64,000 bases of DNA from CAZDDI01 sp964504195. Lineage in GTDB: Bacteria; Chloroflexota; Anaerolineae; B4-G1; SLSP01. This document shows positions 24,870-32,943 of this stretch, one piece after another; positions within the stretch are counted from its first letter, which is position 1; each line of letters begins with the position of its first letter. Location of the stretch: contig CAZDDI010000015.1 of NCBI GenBank assembly GCA_964504195.1, positions 5,903 to 69,902 of the forward strand, given 5' to 3'. Below the pieces are notes generated by a model. That model searched no databases, was not told the DNA's origin, and saw nothing but the letters and a program-made list of their open reading frames with translations. Position numbers and translations under genes: made by a program.

Positions 24870-27800
24870 TCAGGGTGTTACGCCAACGGATTCGCAGTCA
24901 GCCGGGTCGGGCGGAACAGGTTCTGGATTGGAGACTGGCTCCGTTCCCCAGTTAACACCAGTAATCTCTTCAATCGCCTCAAGGAGTGTCAAATTATGTT
25001 CTGGTAAAATGTTATCCCCCCCCGACATTACGCGTGAATCGGCTCCGATAACTACATCCACTCCATAGCGATCTTTGAATTGGTTCTTGTGATGACATCC
25101 ATAAGTGGCCGCATATTCATCACCCAAACCCAACATGTGTCCGAATTCATGAATAGCTGCGCGTTGTTGCCCACCAGGTTTATTCGTTAATGTCAAATCC
25201 TCGCTATCCAGTTTAGCTGTTCCAGATTCGATCTCACCATCTTTCAAATTCTTAGGTGCCCGAACCCAACTCCCTTCAAAGCCACCAGGAGGAATTTTTT
25301 CCACATTAACATTAAAATGAGGATTTTCGGTACTCTCTTCTATACTTACATTCACTTTAACTTGCTTCGATTCCCACCAAGCATCTTGAGCGTAGAAAGA
25401 TTTATTGTTGCCAGTCCAGGCTTGAGACACTTCACGGATATAATCTTCCTTCCATTGCTTCATCTCTGCATCTGTCCAGGTAAAATCAGGGTGCTCCAAA
25501 GGTAATCCTTTCAAGAGATGCATCCCCATCATTTCCTTATTATTCTCGAAATTAAAGTTGCACTTAACCACGATTTCCAAGGTTTCCGTTTTAGGATCAT
25601 ATACTGTATCAAACATGCCTAAACCTGTGCTAGGCTGATAGTTCTCAAGAACGTGCGGCCCTTCATTCAATTTCTCTTGTTCGAGCTCCGCTATCCGATA
25701 CTTATCCCATTGGTCTTCCCAGTCATCCAACGCAGCCTCGTTCTCGCGTTGATTAAACAGATCTGCAAAAGTAACTTCCAGTTTCTGTTTAGCTGCATCC
25801 GCGAATTCCTGGAAAACTTCCCAGCAGGTTGTCAATCCAGGCAACTTTTCAGTTATCCAACTCTTGAGACCCGTCCACTTATCCTGAAGCAACTCTGTAG
25901 TTGGCTGAATGATGTTTTGGTTGATCAATTGCCCGAATTGGGAAGCTTTATCTTGAAGCAGTCCCAACACCTTTTGCACACCAGTTGTAAGTACATCCCA
26001 ACCACTCTGAATGTTATCCCAGGCCGAATTAACAAATTGTACGGTGGCAGTCGCGCGATTCTCGATACCAGTAACTGCATACCGGCCAACCGTTTCTAAT
26101 CCAGTAACTGCATTGGTTGCGCCATTCTCGACAAGATTCACGGCTCCCATGCCGATTTTCTCCAGACCAGTGACCGCATTGGAGCCAGCATTTTCAACGA
26201 AATCTACTACGCCATTCCCGGTTTTTTCCAAACCGGTAACGGCATTCGTACTGGCCGTTTCGACAAAGTTTACGGCACCCATACCTGTGTTTTCGAGGTA
26301 GTCCACCGCGCCAGTTGCCTTATCACCAATAAATTTGACTACATTCTGAGCTGTATTGCCCACAAAATTTACCGCACCAGAGGCAGCACGCTCCACAAAT
26401 CCCAACCCTGCACTAAGTGCCTGGCTTACTCTGGAAACAGCTCCATTTCCAGCACTTTCCACACCCGAAATCAAGCCGCTGACAACACCGCCAAACCACT
26501 GCCCAATACGTCCCCCTCGACTGCTGATACTAGAGACCGCACTACGAGCTTTATTGCTTAGCCCTGAGACCAACCCTTGCCCTGTATCTTGGAACCAATT
26601 GACTGTTGCATCCGCTTTCCCCTGAATCCAGTCTTGTGCTGCTGTAGTTTTGCCAGTAATCCACGCTTGCACTGCAACACCCTTATCGGTAATCCAAACC
26701 CGTGCCATAGCGCTCTTGTCCGTAATCCACTCCCGCGCCGAGTCTGCCCTGCCTGCAATCCACTCCCGTGCCGAATCGGCTTTGCCTGCAATCCACTCCT
26801 GTGCTGCAGTGGCCTTATCAGCGATCCACTCTTGTGCTATGCTGGCTTTACCTGCAATCCACTCGCGCGCCGAAACTGCCTTGCCCGTGATCCACTCTCG
26901 GGCTGCCGCCGCCTTACCGGTAATCCATTCCCGCGCTGCGGTCGCTCGTTCGTGAATCCAACCTTCTGCTTGTGCCCACCGATCTCCTAACCAAGCCCAC
27001 TTATTCTGGATCCAATTCCACGCTGCGGCAGCTTTTGCACTGACAAATTCTCCAAATTGCGTCGCTTTTTCTTGTAACGGCTGCCAAACACTCTCGCTAA
27101 CCCATCCACTGAATTGTTGCCATTTTTGATTGATACCTTCTAGCAATGGTTGTGCTTTTTGCAACAAGGCATTCCAGGCGGTTTTAGCTTTTTGCTTGAT
27201 CTCTAACCACGCACGCGGGCCGCCTGTTAATAAAGATTTACAGCTTTGCAAGAGCGATGCTGCCTGGCCTTGATATTCTGAACATAATTCATCAGCCTCT
27301 TCATCTAAGCCTGAAACCACACTTTCAGCTTCGGTCTGTACCCCTTCCCATTTTGTTTCCACCTGTGTACTGGCCGATTCAGCTTCAGTCTGCAACGTCG
27401 CAGACTCAGCCTCCACTTCCTGGGCAGTTTGCTGTTCTTGGACTTGCGCTTCCTGCTCCGAGATTGCAAAATCGCCATCTAATTCCTGTGCTTTAGATTC
27501 AGCATCTGCTTGCAATTCTGCGCCTTTGGTTTCCTGCTCGGCTTGCAGTTCCGTCCCCTTCGACTCTTGAGCAGACTGCAATTCTGCACCTTTGACTTCC
27601 TGCTCGGCTTGCAGTTCCGTCCCCTTCGACTCTTGAGCAGACTGCAATTCTGCACCTTTGACTTCCTGCTCGGCTTGCAGTTCCGTCCCCTTCGACTCTT
27701 GAGCAGACTGCAATTCTGCACCTTTGACTTCCTGCTCAGCTTGCAATTCTGCAACTTTCGACTCTTGAGCAGACTGCAATTCTGCGCCTTTGGCTTCTTG

Positions 27801-30200
27801 CTCAGATTGCAGTTCCGCGCCTTTACCAGCACCATCGCCTTCAATTTCCTGCCCCTTAACCGAGGCATCCCCTTGTATCTTCCCCCCCTTGACATTGCCT
27901 TCGTTATTCAATTCACCTTTCTGTGTACCTGCATCGCCACGCATAGCGTTCAACAAATCTTTAGCCCAATCTGGAATCAAGTCCTGAATGCCAAAACGTT
28001 GTATTACAATGGGCTTCTCATCGGCTATCTGGCGAGACTCTTCTGGATACAAATTCCGAGACTCAGTGGTTGCTGCTTCTGTAAGTATGGATTGTGTAAC
28101 CGGAAGTGCTATTTCCGGTGTTTCAGCAAGCAAAGGCACATCATCAAGATTAGCCTTTGCTGTGAATTGGGAAGATACGGTCAGCGGTGTGGATTCCAAT
28201 ATAGGAGGTGCAAATTCCTCACTTGCAACAGCTGCGGTTGCCTCTGTAACAGCAGCCTCCGTTCGTGAAGCATCTGCTTCCGCCGCTGGCAATACGGATT
28301 TAGGCTCTGTTGTCACGATGTCAGTCGCCGCTTCAGGCATAGCCGGTGCTGCTTCCGGCGCAATATGAGTGAGAGCAGATACTGCGGGAACTTGCTCTGA
28401 TTGGTTCAATTCTACATGTGGCTGCGGCAGAGTTTCAATATCAGTATGTCGCGCTTCTGCGGTTACAGTTACTTTAGATTTAACATGCTTGACATGGTCT
28501 TGAGTAGCAAGAAATGCCTCACGCAAAGGTATGCTAGAAAGATCTGGTAGTCCTTGCAGAGCTGTATTCTGATCCTGTTGATTAGCTATCAACGCACCCA
28601 AATCGGTCCCAGTTTCGGTCAGTTGTGCTAATGTTACTTCACTCCCCTTAGCAGGCGTCACCATTTCGGACATAGGCACAGCAAATTTCGGTATTGCTGA
28701 CTCTGCAGAGAAATCACTGTTACTTTCTGCCTTACCAAGTGATTTCTCGACAATGTCTGTGCTAGCTGTTGATTCTATAGCTGGCCCAATACCTAGTTCT
28801 GCTGTTGGGGTCGCAAATGATTCAATGCCACTTTTACCTTCTGGTATTTGTGACACAGTCGACTCTTTCACAATCTCTGGCTCAGAACGGTGCTTCGCAG
28901 CACTCAGCATAGCTGCTGGCTCCAACTGTGCCTGAGGCGCTAGAATTGTAGTGGGTGTGGAAATTGTTTTTACGGGGGGGGTACTTTCTAGTGCAGCTGA
29001 CTTCACGGGGAATGTGTTCAGGAGTATCCTTGAGTTGCCCCCTTGCGACAATAGTGGTTTCCGCGCAATACTTGCGGGTTGTCCAAGGGCTTTCAGTTGC
29101 AATTCTTCCGTCCGGCAAGCAGCGTCCCCACAGCGATTGACCTTGCTGGCTTGTGGTGCTGACGGCTTGCGGGCAATCTTTACCGGTTGCCCAAGGGCTT
29201 TCAGTTGCAATTCTTCCGTCCGGCAAGCTGCGTCCCCACAGCGATTGACCTTGCCAGCTTGTGGGGCTGATGGCTTTCGGGCAATATTTACCGGTTGCCC
29301 AAGCGCCTTTAGCTGTAGTTCTTCCATCCGACAACCAGCATCACAGCAGCGATTGACCTTCTGCTGTGCGTGGGCTCCTGGCTGTTGCTTCAGATCCCCC
29401 GCGCCGCCCTGTTGTATCACATGGGTCAGCTCATGCGCCATAAGCTTGCGCCCGGCGCTCGATCCCGGTTCATACTTTCCCGGCGCGAAGGCAATGTCCG
29501 AGCCTACAGTATAGGCGTGCGCCTGGAGGTCCTGCGCGCTCTTGCTGGCCTGCGAGTCCGTATGCACTTTGACGTTGCTCAGGTCTGCGCCCAGGCGCGG
29601 CTCGAAGAAGTCGCGCTCGCTCTTGGGCAGCGGCACGCCGCCCTGCAAGGATTGGTGAATGCCACGTTCCATGTCCGGCGTAACGGCACTCCCGCCGAGG
29701 GGATCACTCGATTTTTGAAGATAATGGCGGGTGCGCAATACATTATCGTCGGGCGTATCGGGGTTATCCGCGGGCGGCGCGACCGGCGGCACGCTTGTCA
29801 TCCGCATCACCGATTCGGCGACCTGATCGGCTTCCTGCTCATACGGATCGCCTGGCTCGCTCACGGTCATCTTGGGTTGCACGATCGGCGCGCTAGCTGG
29901 TGGCGCTACGGCCGGTTTAGTTGAGAAGGCATCCGCGTCATGCAACGCACTGACCAACCGCTGCACATGCCGTGCGCCCTGCACGCGCTGAATCTGTTGG
30001 ATGTAATTTTGCTGGCTGCTGCGGGGCATACGTTGCAGTAGCGCTACTTGCGATTCCAACGTGCCGCCGTTGAATAATGAAGTGGGTTGCGGCGCAAGTT
30101 CCGCTAAGCCAGGTTGTGTTTCTAGCGTCTGTGTAGGAGGGGAGAGAATCGGTTGCCGTTCAGACGGTTTCCCTTTTACCTGTGTCTGTGACTCTGCCAT
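24870..30200 (-). CDS. Giant DUF4157 (eCIS-core) protein with hendecad arrays and C-terminal metzincin-like domain
   Basis: 1776 residues, strong ribosome-binding site (AAGGAGGCGGC). Residues 119-130 (PYEQEADQVAES) and about 180-266 form the DUF4157 domain ending in HELTH (256-260), itself a zincin-like motif. Residues 281-385 hold three Cys-containing repeats. About 390-750 is low-complexity, Ser/Thr/Ala/Glu-rich. Three arrays of 11-residue repeats follow (roughly 758-907, 1080-1210, 1253-1397). The C-terminal domain (about 1450-1776) carries HEFGHMLGLGDEY (1684-1696), an HExxHxxGxxD zinc site, and VMSGG about 30 residues later as a Met-turn candidate. DUF4157 proteins are linked to extracellular contractile injection systems and polymorphic toxins. 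No injection-machine genes are in this window and no signal peptide is visible. A delivered protease effector is my inference. Confidence 0.85.
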   Translation of the reverse strand: MAESQTQVKGKPSERQPILSPPTQTLETQPGLAELAPQPTSLFNGGTLESQVALLQRMPRSSQQNYIQQIQRVQGARHVQRLVSALHDADAFSTKPAVAPPASAPIVQPKMTVSEPGDPYEQEADQVAESVMRMTSVPPVAPPADNPDTPDDNVLRTRHYLQKSSDPLGGSAVTPDMERGIHQSLQGGVPLPKSERDFFEPRLGADLSNVKVHTDSQASKSAQDLQAHAYTVGSDIAFAPGKYEPGSSAGRKLMAHELTHVIQQGGAGDLKQQPGAHAQQKVNRCCDAGCRMEELQLKALGQPVNIARKPSAPQAGKVNRCGDAACRTEELQLKALGQPVKIARKPSAPQASKVNRCGDAACRTEELQLKALGQPASIARKPLLSQGGNSRILLNTFPVKSAALESTPPVKTISTPTTILAPQAQLEPAAMLSAAKHRSEPEIVKESTVSQIPEGKSGIESFATPTAELGIGPAIESTASTDIVEKSLGKAESNSDFSAESAIPKFAVPMSEMVTPAKGSEVTLAQLTETGTDLGALIANQQDQNTALQGLPDLSSIPLREAFLATQDHVKHVKSKVTVTAEARHTDIETLPQPHVELNQSEQVPAVSALTHIAPEAAPAMPEAATDIVTTEPKSVLPAAEADASRTEAAVTEATAAVASEEFAPPILESTPLTVSSQFTAKANLDDVPLLAETPEIALPVTQSILTEAATTESRNLYPEESRQIADEKPIVIQRFGIQDLIPDWAKDLLNAMRGDAGTQKGELNNEGNVKGGKIQGDASVKGQEIEGDGAGKGAELQSEQEAKGAELQSAQESKVAELQAEQEVKGAELQSAQESKGTELQAEQEVKGAELQSAQESKGTELQAEQEVKGAELQSAQESKGTELQAEQETKGAELQADAESKAQELDGDFAISEQEAQVQEQQTAQEVEAESATLQTEAESASTQVETKWEGVQTEAESVVSGLDEEADELCSEYQGQAASLLQSCKSLLTGGPRAWLEIKQKAKTAWNALLQKAQPLLEGINQKWQQFSGWVSESVWQPLQEKATQFGEFVSAKAAAAWNWIQNKWAWLGDRWAQAEGWIHERATAAREWITGKAAAAREWITGKAVSAREWIAGKASIAQEWIADKATAAQEWIAGKADSAREWIAGRADSAREWITDKSAMARVWITDKGVAVQAWITGKTTAAQDWIQGKADATVNWFQDTGQGLVSGLSNKARSAVSSISSRGGRIGQWFGGVVSGLISGVESAGNGAVSRVSQALSAGLGFVERAASGAVNFVGNTAQNVVKFIGDKATGAVDYLENTGMGAVNFVETASTNAVTGLEKTGNGVVDFVENAGSNAVTGLEKIGMGAVNLVENGATNAVTGLETVGRYAVTGIENRATATVQFVNSAWDNIQSGWDVLTTGVQKVLGLLQDKASQFGQLINQNIIQPTTELLQDKWTGLKSWITEKLPGLTTCWEVFQEFADAAKQKLEVTFADLFNQRENEAALDDWEDQWDKYRIAELEQEKLNEGPHVLENYQPSTGLGMFDTVYDPKTETLEIVVKCNFNFENNKEMMGMHLLKGLPLEHPDFTWTDAEMKQWKEDYIREVSQAWTGNNKSFYAQDAWWESKQVKVNVSIEESTENPHFNVNVEKIPPGGFEGSWVRAPKNLKDGEIESGTAKLDSEDLTLTNKPGGQQRAAIHEFGHMLGLGDEYAATYGCHHKNQFKDRYGVDVVIGADSRVMSGGDNILPEHNLTLLEAIEEITGVNWGTEPVSNPEPVPPDPADCESVGVTP
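26010..26440 (-). repeat. Hendecad array C inside the DUF4157 giant
   Basis: About eleven consecutive 11-residue units of the form GAVNFVENTGM or NAVTGLEKTGN. Hydrophobic residues recur at fixed positions, implying a long amphipathic helix or helical bundle. Residues are less charged than in the other two arrays. Confidence 0.8.
26580..26960 (-). repeat. Hendecad array B inside the DUF4157 giant
   Basis: About eleven consecutive 11-residue units of the form AREWITGKAAA, AQEWIADKATA, ARVWITDKGVA. Each has Trp at the fourth position and an acidic or basic residue on either side. The pattern is that of an 11-residue amphipathic helix repeat. Confidence 0.85.
27480..27925 (-). repeat. Hendecad array A inside the DUF4157 giant (66-base DNA repeat)
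   Basis: Units alternate KGAELQSAQES and KGTELQAEQEV. At DNA level the 66-base double unit is repeated at 27541, 27607 and 27673 with no visible differences, flanked by diverged copies, pointing to recent expansion by slippage or recombination. The array is highly charged and should be helical. Confidence 0.9.
29035..29365 (-). repeat. Three Cys-containing repeats inside the DUF4157 giant
   Basis: Three units of about 36 residues, each containing VNRCxDAxCRxEELQLKALG followed by an IARKP segment. The two Cys of each unit are four apart (CGDAAC; CCDAGC in the first unit). Six or more cysteines in register suggest disulfide or metal binding. Two of the DNA units are nearly identical. Confidence 0.8.
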
Positions 30201-30261
30201 GCCGCCTCCTTACACAAAGGCTAAATACAATAATGGATAGGGGAAAATAGTTTATTGGTAC

Positions 30262-30394
30262 CTACTCAGCCGTGTCATTACGGGCCGCGTTCCCGTGGCA
30301 TCCGTTCGTCTGCGAACAGCGCAATCTCGTTCATGGTTGAGATTGCTTCACCGCAGACGGCCCGCAATGACAAGTAGCGTTCGAGCCTGAGTAG
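30262..30394. repeat. Palindromic element between the DUF11 gene and the DUF4157 giant
   Basis: CTACTCAG at 30262 is mirrored by CTGAGTAG ending at 30394. Inside, TGTCATTACGGGCCG and CGGCCCGCAATGACA are inverted, then CGCAATCTC / GAGATTGC at the centre. Total about 133 bases, close in size to the MITE-like copies at 6547 and 7755 but unrelated in sequence. It may end the DUF11 transcript. Confidence 0.75.
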
Positions 30395-30404
30395 TTACGT
30401 TATT

Positions 30405-31652
30405 TTAGTAATTTCTCAACACTAGCGGTAAGTAAAGTTTTATCTTCGCCTCAACGTATACTTCAGCCTCTGCCTGGGCCGGATAGCTGTCGGGGGCAGT
30501 AATATCGGCCCGATTGGTGAGCATAAATCCGCCGTTCCCCGCCACCGTTGCGGTGATGACGACTTGTCCCGATGCACCAGCAGCAAGCGATCCAAGCTCC
30601 CATACTACGTGCGTAGCGGAAAAGGTCGTGGGGGGAGGATCCATCTCGATAATATTCAGGCTGGCGGGGATAGTATCGGTTAACACTACCCCATTAGCTG
30701 ACAGGTTGCCCCCGTTTTCATAAGAAAGCCTGTAGATCAATTGCTCCCCTGGTTTGATAGTGGTCACGGAGGCCGTTTTCTCGAGCCACAAAATGGCCGC
30801 TTCCGAGATGACGTGTGTCGCAAACAAACGCCCGGTCATCTCCACACGTTCTCCACTGGCGAGAAGCGTATTGGTGATGACGCCGAGATGCTCTGGCGCT
30901 ATCACAGTGACGGTCGCTTGCCACAGTTCACCCACCGCCAGCGTGCCGACACTCCATTCCAGAAGCGGCAAGGATGCAGCGCTCGGCGCGGGAGAACTAC
31001 CCACCAGCACCACGCCAGTAGGCAATACGTCGGCCACCCTCACATTTTTCACGGTCACATCACCGGTATTGCGGCAGCGTAACAGATAAACCATGCTATG
31101 GCCCGGTATCGCAGCCAGATACCCGGTCTTTGTAATGGTCAACTGTGGCACGCCCAGCGTCACCGAAATAGCATGGGTTGCATACGCTGGGGTAACACCA
31201 TCGGCCACAATCAACGCCCGATTATGAAGTTCTTCGTAACCCTCGCGCACTTGGGCACGAATGATCACATGCGTGTTTACCGGCCCTACGGAAGGCGCAT
31301 TGAACACCAAAACGCCATCTGCGTTGTGGGCGGGGGGGGGATTCGCAGAAACGAACTCAAGCCCGGCAGGGAGAAAATCGTATAAACGCACGTTGAAAGC
31401 CTGTGAGCCTGGATTGGTACTAGAATAAGTGAGGGTGTAGGCAACGGCGTCTCCGGGACGGGGCGCAGTTTGATTAGCAGTTTTATGCACAACCAGCGCC
31501 GGATTACCGATAGGGCTTTGGAAGATTAAGGGCCGGAGAACAGCCGCGGCAGCGCTGGTAGTAGAATGTAACCAGCCTATCAGAAACCCTATCCCGATCA
31601 CCGCTACTATACAGATGAACCATAATTGAGCTTTCCCTACCTTACGCAACAT
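30405..31652 (-). CDS. Secreted DUF11-repeat protein with Chloroflexota-type C-terminal tail
   Basis: 415 residues. The start at the ATG 31652 has AAGGAGGAGACG upstream, so longer in-frame starts are rejected. A basic start and one hydrophobic helix (LWFICIVAVIGIGFLIGWL) give a signal peptide or anchor. Three DUF11-type beta domains follow, each with a variant of KTANQTAPRPGDAVAYTLTY, DxLPAGLEFV and a closing NRAxI-like strand. The protein ends KIKLYLPLVLRNY; a YLPLVxR-type tail is, in my experience, very common on secreted Chloroflexota proteins and may be a sorting signal. Likely a cell-surface or fibre protein. It lies just upstream of the DUF4157 giant on the same strand, separated by a palindromic element. 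Confidence 0.85.
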   Translation of the reverse strand: MLRKVGKAQLWFICIVAVIGIGFLIGWLHSTTSAAAAVLRPLIFQSPIGNPALVVHKTANQTAPRPGDAVAYTLTYSSTNPGSQAFNVRLYDFLPAGLEFVSANPPPAHNADGVLVFNAPSVGPVNTHVIIRAQVREGYEELHNRALIVADGVTPAYATHAISVTLGVPQLTITKTGYLAAIPGHSMVYLLRCRNTGDVTVKNVRVADVLPTGVVLVGSSPAPSAASLPLLEWSVGTLAVGELWQATVTVIAPEHLGVITNTLLASGERVEMTGRLFATHVISEAAILWLEKTASVTTIKPGEQLIYRLSYENGGNLSANGVVLTDTIPASLNIIEMDPPPTTFSATHVVWELGSLAAGASGQVVITATVAGNGGFMLTNRADITAPDSYPAQAEAEVYVEAKIKLYLPLVLRNY

Positions 31653-32080
31653 CGTCTCCTCCTTACGCTGGTTTTTGCGACTCTGATCTAACACTTCCTT
31701 AGGACTTTCAAGAAAATGATTCCTCGTCAGGTTGTGGCTGCTATTTAGGACACGGATTAACACTGATTTTACGAACAAGAACCAGAAAAAAAATCCTATC
31801 CTAGTACTGCATTGATCCAGGGGGTAACTTGAATTTAAGGTTGGTTATCGGAAAGTTATATTTTTACGAACTCTTGCACAACCGACGAACATGATAGTAG
31901 TAGAAGGCGGGGGGGAACACTAATTCATTGTATCACAACATTATAAAACTAGCAATAGCTTATGTGAATTATTGTTTTATTCCCACCCATTTTAGTTAGC
32001 ATCCCAAAGGATTGAACAAAACGGAGCACTTCCTGTTGCAAACCGAATCGCAAGCCCGCCCATACCTGTGAACCTACCCC
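31653..32080. other. Intergenic region, AT-rich
   Basis: 428 bases between the DUF11 gene and the TauE-type gene, both on the minus strand. It holds the DUF11 leader and an AT-rich stretch (31900-32000). Several TATAAT-like strings occur but none has a convincing partner. No gene or RNA could be supported. Confidence 0.5.
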
Positions 32081-32836
32081 TCACAAGTCAAATAACAACT
32101 TAATCGCCATCGCAACTAGCGCAATGTTGAAGACGATCCGAATCCACCGCTCGCCCTTTTTGAGCGTCATCACCGAACCCAGATACGCCCCCAACGCATT
32201 GCCCACCGCGAGCACCAGTCCCACCAGCCAGTTGACTTGTCCCCGCGAGGCGTAAATCGCCAGCGTGACAACTGTATAACACGCACCGATGAACACCTTG
32301 TGCATGTTCACGCGCACCAGATCAAGACCCAGCACGCGATGCAAAATCGCCATGAGGATAAAGCCCACGCCCGCCTGGATGAAACCGCCATAAAAGCCCG
32401 CCCCCACCATGAGCACCCCTGCCAGCGCGTACCGGCGCGGGGTAATGATAATAGCAGGTGCGTGCTCCGGCGCGGACTTGCGGTCGGTCGCCATGAGGGC
32501 CAGCACGCCGAACATCACCAGCGCCAGGGTGCGTTCGAACCAAACCCCCTCCAGCTTGGTGCCCAGGTACGCCCCCAACGTCGCCCCCGGCAGCGCACAG
32601 GCAGCCAGATACACCCCCAGGCGCAGCTCCTTGTACCCGTTACGGAAGTAATTCACCAGCGCCGTCAGGTCTTGCACCAGAATCGCCACGCGGTTCGTGC
32701 CATTAGCGAGCGGCCCCGCATAGCCCATCAAATGCAACACCGGCATCGCAATTAACGACCCGCCGCCAGCCATCACATTCACCAACCCGGTAGCACAACC
32801 GGCCAACACCAGCAAAAGCAACGTGCCAATAGTCAT
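32081..32836 (-). CDS. TauE/SafE-family membrane exporter
   Basis: 251 residues with about eight membrane segments. The family repeat appears twice: GLVNVMAGGGSLIAMP near the start and GGFIQAGVGFILMAI in the middle. Members export sulfite or sulfur-containing organic anions, but most are assigned by homology only. The start at 32836 follows GGAGGTACGATCT, so the in-frame codon at 32908 is rejected. It lies downstream of the dnaK gene's stop in the same direction (gap of 107 bases on the far side of dnaK) but is probably its own unit. No sulfur-metabolism genes are next to it, so the substrate is open. Confidence 0.85.
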   Translation of the reverse strand: MTIGTLLLLVLAGCATGLVNVMAGGGSLIAMPVLHLMGYAGPLANGTNRVAILVQDLTALVNYFRNGYKELRLGVYLAACALPGATLGAYLGTKLEGVWFERTLALVMFGVLALMATDRKSAPEHAPAIIITPRRYALAGVLMVGAGFYGGFIQAGVGFILMAILHRVLGLDLVRVNMHKVFIGACYTVVTLAIYASRGQVNWLVGLVLAVGNALGAYLGSVMTLKKGERWIRIVFNIALVAMAIKLLFDL

Positions 32837-32943
32837 AGATCGTACCTCCATTGAATTGCGGTAGCTCGCGATTTGCTTCATCAAAAAACCCCCTCCAGCG
32901 CACAGCATAGAGGGGGTCTACATACATAAGCCCGGCCAGCTAC

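Noticed and set aside
27480..27925. CRISPR-like or minisatellite locus from regular 66-base repeats
   Set aside because: The repeats stay in frame within the long coding sequence and encode 11-residue units.
24870..30200. Complete extracellular contractile injection system
   Set aside because: Only a DUF4157 protein is present. No sheath, tube, baseplate, spike or AAA+ ATPase gene could be found in the window.
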